A stretch of 14,337 nucleotides of DNA, from NCBI GenBank assembly GCA_947631585.1, contig CANRLY010000027.1, positions 1 through 14,337 on the forward strand, in the 5' to 3' direction. Origin of the DNA: an uncultured Clostridia bacterium. GTDB lineage: Bacteria; Bacillota; Clostridia; Oscillospirales; Ruminococcaceae. Shown here in pieces: positions 7,440 through 13,632 of the stretch. Below the pieces are notes generated by a model that was given only the letters and a program-made list of their open reading frames with translations, searched no databases and was not told the DNA's origin. Numbering within the stretch: position 1 is the stretch's first letter; each line of letters opens with the position of its first letter. Position numbers and translations under genes: made by a program.

Positions 7440-8942
7440 TCAGCCAAGGGTTTTGTGGACGTACTCGATCATTGGCTGGATATAGTCCTTTCTCAGCGAC
7501 AGAAAATCCCTTATACATGAAATGCTGGAATAACCGCCGCTCACGGCGTCTTTGGCGCTGCCTGCGCCGGGATATCTTTCAAAGAACTGGTCGTAAAGCG
7601 GCGAGTAGATATCCTCAAATTTCTGGAGCTTGTCAAGGGCTTTCTGCTGCTGGAACACGCCGTCTGAAAGAGATGAAAGCTCATCGCAGAAGTCGTTCCG
7701 GAAGTCCTCGTTGGTCATCAGGTAGGCAAAGCACAGCACAGCCGGGTTGTTGGTGTCGGTGTCCAGAAGTCCCAGCGGTTTGTAGTTGTCGTCTTTTATG
7801 GTGTTGGTGTAAGCGTCGCTGGAGCCGCTCACGCCGCCGAATTCTATATCATAAAAGAGAAATCTCCATCTGCCGTCAGCGTAGCCGTTTGACGGGTCGG
7901 TGTTGATAGTCCGCCACATTGACCAGTTTTTGCCGGGCCAGTCCCATTTGTTGTTTATCCAGCACTGGACGGCGAAATAGTCCATTACCGACTGCTGGTC
8001 TACCAGCTTGCAGAACTGCCGGTAGTCGTCGTCGCTTTTCAGGTCTTTGTGTGAGGAGAAAAAGTCCAGCAGGTCGTTGAAATAATAGCTTTCCGACTCG
8101 CCCTCCGGCAGGTCGCCCTCGTCCAGCTTGTAGCCAAGAGACAGCGCCTCTGCGTCCCCTTTATAGACCACCACGTCTTTCTTGTCAACGCCGTGGAGAT
8201 CCTCAAAGTAGTCGTTGGAGTAGTCCTCCTGAAGAACGTAAAGTCCCCAGTATTCGCCGTTTATGTAGACCACGCAGGGACGGGAAGTCTGAGTTTCGCA
8301 GTCAAGGTCTTTTACCAGCGACTGCCAGTAGGTGTCGTTGAATTTAGCTGAAAGAGCGGTGTTTCCGCCTGCCCTGAGAGTAAGGGTCTTGAACTTGTCC
8401 ATGACCTCTCCGCTGTCGTTCAGGTAGTTTTCGCCGAACACTGCGTAGTTGAAGTTGTTGTCGCCGTAGTCTTTTCTTGCGTAAAGGCGCAGACCTTTCT
8501 GTAGGTCGGAACGTGAGTAGTTGCCCTGTATCCTTACGCCGCACCGCTGGGAAAGCACCTGTTCTGCGCCGTCGGGGGAACATTCCATAAAGGTCAGGTA
8601 AGCTTCACGCTCCCACTCTCTGCCTTTCTGCTTGTAATTTGCATCTAAGGAACGAGCGGTCTCAGCATCCATATGTTCGCCGGAAGCGATAAATTCCTCC
8701 AGAGCCTTGTCAAAAATGCTGCCCTTGACATAAATGCCGTAATCCGGGTCGAACAGGTCGCTGTAGTTCATGGAAAGATTTATCACAGCAAGACTGCTTC
8801 CGGAAGCCGAACAGCTTTCCGCCAGACCCTGTATGTGGTCAGCCATGCTGCCGAAGAAGTAAACTCCCCCTGCGTCCTGAGAGAAGCTGCCGTCTGAACT
8901 TGTCAACTGCGCTGTCCTGCGGTGCGGAAACATTGCAGTCAA
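7440..8942 (-). CDS. CotH-kinase family protein, C-terminal fragment downstream of a frameshift
   Basis: This reading frame holds the CotH (spore-coat-protein-H-like kinase) domain of a gene whose N-terminal part lies in another frame at 8839-9417. Recognisable features are FFGSMADHIQGL, LAVINLSMNYSDLFD followed by GIYVKG, GVRIQGNYSRSDLQKGLRLYARKDYG and LTLRAGGN (187-194). The nucleotide-loop-like VVYINGEYWGLYVLQE (225-239), DYFAVQCWINNKWDW (321-335) and the metal-site-like FLFYDIEFGG (361-370) follow. CotH homologues are atypical protein kinases. Gut clostridia carry exported versions, often on the cell surface. The first 14 or so residues after the ATG at 8942 look like out-of-frame reading. 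Clear family similarity begins near SSDGSFSQDAGG. Alone, this piece lacks an export signal, so it is probably not made as a functional protein. No clear terminator was found after the stop. Confidence 0.8.
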   Translation of the reverse strand: MTAMFPHRRTAQLTSSDGSFSQDAGGVYFFGSMADHIQGLAESCSASGSSLAVINLSMNYSDLFDPDYGIYVKGSIFDKALEEFIASGEHMDAETARSLDANYKQKGREWEREAYLTFMECSPDGAEQVLSQRCGVRIQGNYSRSDLQKGLRLYARKDYGDNNFNYAVFGENYLNDSGEVMDKFKTLTLRAGGNTALSAKFNDTYWQSLVKDLDCETQTSRPCVVYINGEYWGLYVLQEDYSNDYFEDLHGVDKKDVVVYKGDAEALSLGYKLDEGDLPEGESESYYFNDLLDFFSSHKDLKSDDDYRQFCKLVDQQSVMDYFAVQCWINNKWDWPGKNWSMWRTINTDPSNGYADGRWRFLFYDIEFGGVSGSSDAYTNTIKDDNYKPLGLLDTDTNNPAVLCFAYLMTNEDFRNDFCDELSSLSDGVFQQQKALDKLQKFEDIYSPLYDQFFERYPGAGSAKDAVSGGYSSISCIRDFLSLRKDYIQPMIEYVHKTLG

Positions 8943-9417
8943 AGCCGGAGCGGTCGCTTTTAGGCTGGTTCAGGTTGCCGCAGAAAAGAGTCGGGTCTAC
9001 TGCCGATACCACGTTTGGAGAGTCGCTGTTGTCGGAGATAGTCACAGGGCCGTCGTAAAGAATTGCGGTGTCGCTGGTGGCAGGGTCGCTGCCGTCGGTG
9101 GTGTAAAAGATCTGAGCGGAACTGTCCTCAGCGGTAATCTCAAGCTGGATATCGCCTTGGTAAACGCCGCTTTTTTCAGACAAACTGACTACAGCTTCGG
9201 TGCGCTCCACAGTTTCAGGTGCGGACGACGGCTGATCTTCCCGGTCGTTTTCCTTCTTTTCCGAAGAGCCTGAGCTGTCGCCCGAAGGGACGCTTTCCGT
9301 CTGCTTCTCGGTAGTTTTGCCGCTGTCAGGGCTGTCAGACGAGCAGCAGGTGAAAGCTGCCAGGCACACCAAAGCCGCCAGACAGCCTGCCAGCAGCCGT
9401 TTTGTCAAACTTTTCAT
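8839..9417 (-). CDS. CotH-kinase family protein, N-terminal fragment (signal peptide plus chitobiase-like domain), frameshifted
   Basis: This 192-residue frame starts at ATG 9417, with GGAGG (9425-9429) 7 nt upstream. The upstream ATG at 9441 lacks a site. MKSLTKR followed by a hydrophobic stretch to AAFTCC is a secretion signal. The two Cys suggest a lipoprotein, although the residues before them are not an ideal lipobox. A Ser/Glu/Lys/Thr-rich linker follows to about residue 75. Then comes a chitobiase/beta-hexosaminidase C-terminal-like domain with QIFYTTDGSDP, ILYDGPVTI and NVVSAVDPTLF. Family-like sequence ends near DSAVDK (8902-8919), after which the frame runs into unrelated residues and stops at 8839. 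The rest of the protein is in the frame of 7440-8942. The gene begins 26 nt after the MalY-like gene and is probably co-transcribed with it. Confidence 0.8.
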   Translation of the reverse strand: MKSLTKRLLAGCLAALVCLAAFTCCSSDSPDSGKTTEKQTESVPSGDSSGSSEKKENDREDQPSSAPETVERTEAVVSLSEKSGVYQGDIQLEITAEDSSAQIFYTTDGSDPATSDTAILYDGPVTISDNSDSPNVVSAVDPTLFCGNLNQPKSDRSGFDCNVSAPQDSAVDKFRRQLLSGRRGSLLLRQHG

Positions 9418-9424
9418 GATTTTA

Positions 9425-9429
9425 CCTCC
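9425..9429 (-). promoter_or_regulatory. Ribosome binding site of the CotH-family gene
   Basis: GGAGG on the - strand lies 7 nt before ATG 9417, in the 26-bp gap after the MalY-like gene. It sets the start at 9417 rather than 9441. Confidence 0.8.
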
Positions 9430-9443
9430 GTTTTCTCTCAAGA

Positions 9444-10595
9444 TCAGTCCGAAATAGCCGATATGAGCCGCCTGAGACCGTCTTTCAGCAGGTCTTTCGG
9501 GCAGGCGATGTTCATTCTCAAAAAGCGTTCTCCGCCGATGCCGTACTGTGCGCCGTCCGAGAGGAAAAGTCCGGTTTTACGGCGTATGCTGTCAGCCAGA
9601 GCTTTGGAGTCGTCGGTGACGGCAGAGCAGTCCAGCCACATAAGATAAGTTGAATCCTGAGCTGCCGCCTTTATCTGCGGAAGCTCCGTTTCCAGGGTCT
9701 TTATGACAAGCTGTTTGTTTTCAAACAGATATACCCTCAGTTCGTCCAGCCATTTTTCCCCTTTGGTAAAAGCCGCCACAGCCGCCTGCACGGCAAAAGC
9801 GTTGGGTTCGGCGACCTCGTCGGTGTTAAGACTGCGCCAGACTTTGTGCCGCAGCTTTTCGTCAGGCACAAATGCCGCCGCAGTTTGTATTCCGGCAAGG
9901 TTGAAAGCCTTTGTAGGGGAAACGCAGGTAACGCTGTTTTGCCTGCAATGTTCAGAGACGGACGCAAAAGGTACATATTCCGTGCCGGGGTGGGTGAGGT
10001 CGCAGTGTATCTCGTCGGAGATGACAGTTACCCCGTAATGCCACGCCAGTTCCCCCACCTGAGAAAGGGTCTGTCTGTCCCAGACCCTGCCTATCGGGTT
10101 GTGGGGGTTGCACAGCAGGAGCAGGGAGGTCTGAGGATCGGCAAGAGCTTTTTCCAGCCTGTCGAAGTTTATGGAATACTCTCCTTGGGAATATTCCAGC
10201 GGACACTGTAGTGCGTTCCTGCCGTTGTTGAGTATACAGTTAAAGAAGATATTGTACACAGGAGTGAGTATCACGACGTTTTCAGCAGGAGTGGTAAGTT
10301 TTCTGATGCAGCTTGAAATTATGGGAATGACCCCTGTGCTGAATATGAGCTGTTCTTTTTCTATTTCAAGCTGGTGACGTCTGCTCCACCAGCCAATGTA
10401 GGCGGAGTACCACTGGTCCGGGATAATTGTGTACCCGAACACGCCGTGTTTTGCACGCCTGACCAGTTCTTCGGTTATTTCAGGAGCGGTGGGGAAGTCC
10501 ATATCCGCCACCCACATGGGAAGTTCCCCCTGAGAAACGTCCCATTTCAGTGAGAAACTGCCTGACCGGTCGGTCATTTTATCAAAGTCATACAT
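9444..10595 (-). CDS. MalY/PatB-type PLP-dependent C-S lyase / aminotransferase
   Basis: This 383-residue fold-type I PLP protein belongs to the MalY/PatB cystathionine beta-lyase group within the aspartate aminotransferase superfamily. It begins MYDFDKMTDRSGSFSLKWD, matching the MalY/PatB N-terminus, and continues LPMWVADMDF and FGYTI. The cofactor and substrate residues are in NPHNP (163-167), SDEIHCDL (Asp194) and SPTKAFNLAG (Schiff-base Lys229), with the carboxylate Arg360 in FLRMNIACP. The likely reaction is beta-elimination of cystathionine or cysteine conjugates to thiol, pyruvate and ammonia. An aminotransferase activity cannot be excluded. The start is placed at 10595, not 10619. GGAG lies 9 nt before 10595, and the predicted transcription start is near 10622, which would leave an ATG at 10619 almost without a leader. 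The CotH-family gene follows after 26 bp. Confidence 0.9.
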   Translation of the reverse strand: MYDFDKMTDRSGSFSLKWDVSQGELPMWVADMDFPTAPEITEELVRRAKHGVFGYTIIPDQWYSAYIGWWSRRHQLEIEKEQLIFSTGVIPIISSCIRKLTTPAENVVILTPVYNIFFNCILNNGRNALQCPLEYSQGEYSINFDRLEKALADPQTSLLLLCNPHNPIGRVWDRQTLSQVGELAWHYGVTVISDEIHCDLTHPGTEYVPFASVSEHCRQNSVTCVSPTKAFNLAGIQTAAAFVPDEKLRHKVWRSLNTDEVAEPNAFAVQAAVAAFTKGEKWLDELRVYLFENKQLVIKTLETELPQIKAAAQDSTYLMWLDCSAVTDDSKALADSIRRKTGLFLSDGAQYGIGGERFLRMNIACPKDLLKDGLRRLISAISD

Positions 10596-10604
10596 TTTTA
10601 TCAG

Positions 10605-10608
10605 CTCC
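10605..10608 (-). promoter_or_regulatory. Ribosome binding site deciding the MalY-like start
   Basis: ACGGAG read on the - strand (core GGAG at 10608-10605) lies 9 nt before ATG 10595. The in-frame ATG at 10619 has no purine-rich site ahead of it. Confidence 0.7.
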
Positions 10609-10628
10609 GTTAAACTCATTGCAGTTCA

Positions 10629-10657
10629 ATTATAACATGGCAGGAGGACACCGTCAA
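10629..10657 (-). promoter_or_regulatory. Promoter of the MalY-like gene (and CotH-family gene)
   Basis: On the - strand, TTGACG (10657-10652) is separated by 17 bp from TATAAT (10634-10629), and an extended -10 TG precedes the box (TGTTATAAT). This is close to consensus. Transcription should begin about 10622, and no terminator is seen before the CotH-family gene. Confidence 0.85.
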
Positions 10658-10670
10658 GCAAATAAAGGTG

Positions 10671-10699
10671 TTGTAATTTTTGTTTAGCAGTGATATAAT
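10671..10699 (+). promoter_or_regulatory. Promoter of the DUF3737 gene
   Basis: TTGTAA (10671-10676), a 17-bp spacer and TATAAT (10694-10699) with an extended TGA in front make a strong sigma-A promoter. It is divergent from the MalY-like promoter, and the two -35 boxes are only 13 bp apart, so a shared regulator could act on both. Transcription should start near 10706. Confidence 0.85.
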
Positions 10700-10741
10700 T
10701 AAAAAGCGGAAATTTTGCAGGCTTGATAAGGAGAAAAAGCG

Positions 10742-11602
10742 ATGAAAGAGTTTCAGGGCGGTATTTTTACAGGAGAGAGGGCAATGTTCCAGGCGGAGGG
10801 AGCAATATTCAGAGACTGCGTTTTTGAGGACGGCGAATCCCCTCTGAAGCACTGCAGGAACCTAAAGCTTTTCGGGGATAAGTTCAGATGGAAGTACCCC
10901 ATATGGTATTCAAAGGATATACTGGTCAGCGGCTGCGAATTCAACGAAGCGGCAAGGGCTGGGATTTGGTACACGGAGAACATTTCCATTTCCGATACTA
11001 TCTACGCTGCGCCAAAGGGTCTCAGGCGGTGCAGCGGAGTAAGTTTAAGCAATGTGGGATTTCCAAACGCTGCCGAAACTTTATGGCAGTGCAAGGGAGT
11101 CAAGATGGAGAAGGTTACCGCAAAAGGCGACTATTTCGGCATGAACTGCGAGGATATGGAGATAGAGGGTTTTGAGCTTGACGGCAACTACTGTTTTGAC
11201 GGCGCAAAGAACATAACTTTGTGCAATTGCAGGCTGATAAGCAAGGATTCTTTCTGGAACAGCGAGAACATCACAGCTGAGAACTGTTACATATCAGGGG
11301 AATATCTGGGCTGGAACTCCAGTTCGCTGACCCTTATAAACTGCACGATAGAGAGCTTGCAGGGGCTGTGTTTTGTGGACGGGCTGAAGATGGTGAACTG
11401 CCGGACGATAAACACCACTCTGGCGTTTGAATATTCCGTTGTGGACGTGGATATCTGCGGCAGGATAGGCAGTGTGAAAAATCCCTCTGCCGGCAGGATA
11501 AGGGCAGAGGGGATAGACGAACTTATAATGGAAAGCGACAAGATAGACGCCGGACGGACGGTCATCGAGGTCGCCCCTCGCAAATGTGACGCACCTCTCT
11601 GA
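10742..11602 (+). CDS. DUF3737 family right-handed beta-helix protein
   Basis: This 286-residue protein of the DUF3737 family has no known reaction. It starts MKEFQGGIFTGERAMF, with AAGGAG (10728-10733) 8 nt upstream. It has no signal peptide or membrane helix, so it is probably cytoplasmic. The sequence is a ladder of short rungs of roughly 18-22 residues with recurring Asn/Cys and aromatic positions: LKHCRNLKLFG, WYSKDILVSGCEF, WYTENISISDT, LWQCKGVKMEKV, CFDGAKNITLCNCRL, FWNSENITAENCYI and LGWNSSSLTLINCTI. This pattern is typical of a parallel beta-helix. The last ten residues (from VAPRK) and the stop codon lie inside the cloverleaf element at 11570-11702, so the C-terminus may have been replaced by it. 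It is transcribed alone, divergently from the MalY-like gene. Confidence 0.85.
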   Translation: MKEFQGGIFTGERAMFQAEGAIFRDCVFEDGESPLKHCRNLKLFGDKFRWKYPIWYSKDILVSGCEFNEAARAGIWYTENISISDTIYAAPKGLRRCSGVSLSNVGFPNAAETLWQCKGVKMEKVTAKGDYFGMNCEDMEIEGFELDGNYCFDGAKNITLCNCRLISKDSFWNSENITAENCYISGEYLGWNSSSLTLINCTIESLQGLCFVDGLKMVNCRTINTTLAFEYSVVDVDICGRIGSVKNPSAGRIRAEGIDELIMESDKIDAGRTVIEVAPRKCDAPL

Positions 11603-11623
11603 GGTGCGTCACATTGGTTTTTT
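11583..11623 (+). terminator. Terminator of the DUF3737 gene (first hairpin of the cloverleaf)
   Basis: A perfect 15-bp stem (11583-11597 with 11601-11615) and a TCT loop are followed by GG and six T (11618-11623). The stop codon TGA (11600-11602) straddles the loop, so the hairpin overlaps the coding end. Confidence 0.85.
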
Positions 11624-11663
11624 CGCCAGCGTGCAGGGAAATGGATTTCCCTGCACGCTGGCG

Positions 11664-11689
11664 AAAAAATGCGGAGCTGAAAGCTCCGC
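11664..11689 (-). terminator. Terminator of the padR-DUF1700-DUF4097 operon (third hairpin of the cloverleaf)
   Basis: Read on the - strand, the 8-bp stem GCGGAGCT/AGCTCCGC (11689-11671) with a 3-nt loop is followed by A and then six T (11669-11664). This is an intrinsic terminator 20 nt after the DUF4097 stop. Confidence 0.75.
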
Positions 11690-11709
11690 TGCGAGGGGCG
11701 GCGTAAGGC

Positions 11710-12675
11710 TCAGACGTAAATGTTTACGTCGCCGCTGACAGTTGCGATGCTGCAATCTCCGTCCGGCTGGGAGTTCGGCAGAGAAACATCGCCGCTGGTG
11801 GTGCTGACTGAAAAATCCTTGCCTGACAGCAGATTTCCGCCTACGTCTCCGCTGGTGGTCTTGACGGAAATGTCCTTTCCGTCACAGCTGAAAAATCCCA
11901 CATCTCCGCTTACCGACTGGAGCGAGAGCATTTCTGAAATAGTGTTTTTCAGCTCGATGTCGCCGCTGGTGGTCTTTACCGAAAGCTCCTTTCCGCTGCA
12001 ACCGGAGATCTCTGCGTCTCCGCTGACCGCCTTTGCCTGAACATGACCGGCGGTCAGGTTTTTCAGCTTGATGTCGCCGCTGGTGGTCTTTGCTGAAAGC
12101 TCTTCTCCGCCGACTCCGGATATCTTGATGTCTCCGCTTACCGTCTCGACTTTCAGAGTGCTGCTGACGTCGGCGGCAAGATCAATATCTCCGCTGGCTG
12201 TGGAAAGCTCCCCTTCGTCAAAGACCAGTCCGTCAGAAACGCTTATGTCGCCGGCGGCTGTCTCCGCAAAGAGCTTGATATACCGCTCCTCCGGCAGACT
12301 GACAGTCACCCCTGTATCTTTGCTTTCCGAGAAAGATATCTCTATCCGCTCGTACCACTTCCGCCGGTCTTTCCGGCTGATATTTAAAACGCCGTTTTCC
12401 GTCTTGATCTCGTAGAAAATATCGCCGCTGTCCTCGTCAAATACGCTTACATGGCAGACCCCGTCGGCTGACGGCTGGATCCTTACGTCGCACCGTGCTT
12501 CAATGCGAACGCTTTCGATGTCTTCTGTAAAGTCGTACTGCTTTTCTGTGTAACTTGCAGAATTTAATTTTGATAAGTCTCCGTCAACGGCGGCAATGGC
12601 AGCTCCCGAAAGACAGCAGCCGGCAGCTATCAACGCCGCAGAAACTATCAGCGATATGCGTGTGGACTTTTTCAT
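11710..12675 (-). CDS. DUF4097 beta-strand-repeat protein, membrane anchored
   Basis: This 321-residue protein starts at ATG 12675 (MKKSTRISLIVSAALIAAG). A Cys-containing hydrophobic segment to about residue 30 should anchor it in the membrane, with the remainder outside the cell. A lipoprotein form is less likely because the segment stays hydrophobic past the Cys. Residues about 50-140 are a beta-rich lead-in. From about 140 to the end there are ten [AS]GD rungs that largely alternate TTSGD and VSGD, for example KTTSGDIKLKN then KAVSGDAEISG. They should build a stacked beta-solenoid. DUF4097 proteins (YvlB/LiaG-like) are linked to envelope stress responses in Firmicutes, but no enzymatic role is known. 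AAAGGAGG sits 10 nt upstream within the DUF1700 gene end. The longer frame from 12705 lies inside that gene and is rejected. It is the last gene of a three-gene operon. Confidence 0.88.
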   Translation of the reverse strand: MKKSTRISLIVSAALIAAGCCLSGAAIAAVDGDLSKLNSASYTEKQYDFTEDIESVRIEARCDVRIQPSADGVCHVSVFDEDSGDIFYEIKTENGVLNISRKDRRKWYERIEISFSESKDTGVTVSLPEERYIKLFAETAAGDISVSDGLVFDEGELSTASGDIDLAADVSSTLKVETVSGDIKISGVGGEELSAKTTSGDIKLKNLTAGHVQAKAVSGDAEISGCSGKELSVKTTSGDIELKNTISEMLSLQSVSGDVGFFSCDGKDISVKTTSGDVGGNLLSGKDFSVSTTSGDVSLPNSQPDGDCSIATVSGDVNIYV

Positions 12676-12680
12676 TGCCG

Positions 12681-13277
12681 TTAAGCCTCCTTTCTTACAA
12701 AGCATTTCTTTATGCCGACAAGTATCTTTTTTCCAAGGATAAGTACGCCTTTAGCGGTGATATTGCTGATATGCAGAAAAATTATAGCCAGTCCTGCCGC
12801 AGCAAGAGCAGCTCCGCCAAACAGCAGCGACTGCAAAGGCGTTCCTAACGCCAGCCTGACGAACACCCACACAGCGCAGGCGACCGCCGACGCTCCCAAG
12901 GAGACCATTACCGAGTAAAGAGATATCACCAGCGACCACATCACAATGTACAGCGACATTACAATTATCAGCACAGCCAGCAGTACCGGCAGCCAGACCG
13001 GCAGTCCCAGCACCAGCAGCACTATCTCCCAGGCTCTGAACCTGCGCCTTGAACTTACTCTTTCTTTTACCAGCCTGTTAAGCGGCGTTTCTGAGATTAT
13101 CCCATCGACTATCCCGTCTATATCTCCTACAGCCGCAACTGCTTCCTCTTCGGGTATGCCGTCGTCTGTCATGTCGTCTATCATTTCACCGTAATATTCC
13201 ATTGACCGCTTCAGGTCCTCCTGCGGCAGACCGTTCAGCCGCTGCTCCAGCAGGCTGAGAAACTCACTTCTGGTCAT
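12681..13277 (-). CDS. DUF1700 (HAAS domain) integral membrane protein
   Basis: This 198-residue protein begins MTRSEFLSLLEQRLNGLPQED. Residues 1 to about 70 are the acidic helical DUF1700/HAAS region, with EYYGEMIDDMTDDGIPEEEAVAAVG. Residues about 82-170 contain roughly four membrane helices (starting WEIVLLVLG, LYIVMWSLV, AVACAVWVF and GGAALAAAGLA), followed by a basic tail (KKILVGIKKCFVRKEA). HAAS-domain proteins are typically encoded beside PadR regulators and are thought to take part in membrane signalling with them. That role is inferred from context. The ATG at 13277 overlaps the padR end by 14 bp, with GGAGG and AAGG just upstream. The DUF4097 start follows its stop by 5 bp, so the three genes should be co-translated. 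Confidence 0.88.
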   Translation of the reverse strand: MTRSEFLSLLEQRLNGLPQEDLKRSMEYYGEMIDDMTDDGIPEEEAVAAVGDIDGIVDGIISETPLNRLVKERVSSRRRFRAWEIVLLVLGLPVWLPVLLAVLIIVMSLYIVMWSLVISLYSVMVSLGASAVACAVWVFVRLALGTPLQSLLFGGAALAAAGLAIIFLHISNITAKGVLILGKKILVGIKKCFVRKEA

Positions 13278-13590
13278 TTCCTTTTTCCTCCTTAGTTATA
13301 AAATCGTATATGGAAACGATCTCTTTCCACTCGTCTTTGAAAGCTTCTATGCGCTTTTTGCCCAGTTCGGTTATGTGGTAATACTTGCGCAGCCTGCCGT
13401 TATGTTCGGCAGTCCTGACAGTCAGAAGGTCAGCCGTTTCCAGCCGCCGGAGTATTGGGTAAAGAGTTGATTCTGAGATCGTAACATAAGGTCTTATGTC
13501 CTTGATTATCTGGTAACCATACGAATCTTCGCTTTTTATCGCAGCCAGAACGCATACTTCCAGCAGTCCTCGTTTGAGCTGTATGTCCAT
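13264..13590 (-). CDS. PadR family transcriptional regulator
   Basis: This 108-residue winged-helix protein, MDIQLKRGLLEVCVLAAIKSEDSYGYQI, carries the usual PadR elements. These are the recognition-helix region (ISESTLYPILRRLETADLL), the wing (NGRLRKYYHITELGKKR) and a short C-terminal dimerisation helix (EWKEIVSIYDFITKEEK). The length is typical of the short PadR-s2 type. AGGAGG (13602-13597 on the - strand) lies 6 nt before the ATG. It is first in the operon with the DUF1700 and DUF4097 genes, and an inverted repeat over its promoter suggests it represses its own operon. The inducer is unknown; membrane-active compounds are a common theme for this group. Confidence 0.93.
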   Translation of the reverse strand: MDIQLKRGLLEVCVLAAIKSEDSYGYQIIKDIRPYVTISESTLYPILRRLETADLLTVRTAEHNGRLRKYYHITELGKKRIEAFKDEWKEIVSIYDFITKEEKGNDQK

Positions 13591-13609
13591 AATATACCTC
13601 CTTACACGT

Positions 13610-13632
13610 TATACTATACAACGCATAGTATA
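13610..13632. promoter_or_regulatory. PadR-type operator (8-bp inverted repeat, 7-bp spacer)
   Basis: TATACTAT (13610-13617) and ATAGTATA (13625-13632) form a perfect inverted repeat centred on 13621. It resembles the ATACT/AGTAT-type symmetry seen at PadR family sites. It overlaps the candidate -10 boxes of the padR operon and lies 20 bp upstream of the padR ATG, so autorepression is likely. Confidence 0.7.

Larger units (their letters stand above)
11570..11702. repeat. 133-bp nested palindromic element folding as a four-way junction (cloverleaf)
   Basis: The outer arms 11572-11582 (CGCCCCTCGCA) and 11690-11700 pair over 11 bp. One G-T wobble and one further pair extend the stem to 11570/11702. 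Inside are three hairpins set end to end. The first is 11583-11615, a 15-bp stem with a 3-nt loop. The second is 11618-11669, 25-bp arms around a central GG. The third is 11671-11689, GCGGAGCT, a GAA loop and AGCTCCGC. Only GG (11616-11617) and T (11670) are unpaired at the junction. All three stems are perfect. The element fills the whole gap between two convergent genes, covers the last ten codons of the DUF3737 gene and ends 7 bp before the DUF4097 stop. It could be a REP/MITE-like mobile palindrome, a structured RNA or an elaborate bidirectional terminator. No known family is assigned. Confidence 0.8.

Noticed and set aside
8893..8906. Programmed ribosomal frameshift in the CotH-family gene
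   Set aside because: There is no slippery heptamer or stop-proximal pause structure, and domain sequence appears to be missing at the junction. A mutation fits better.
10596..10619. Eight-residue N-terminal extension of the MalY-like protein
   Set aside because: The first ATG would lie about 3 nt from the predicted transcription start and lacks a ribosome binding site. Homologues begin at the second ATG.
10616..10852. 78-residue - strand frame across the divergent promoter region
   Set aside because: It spans both promoters and the start of the DUF3737 gene, and its sequence resembles no family.
12676..12705. Upstream ATG extending the DUF4097 protein by ten residues
   Set aside because: It lies inside the DUF1700 gene without a ribosome binding site. 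The extension places polar residues before a normal membrane anchor start.
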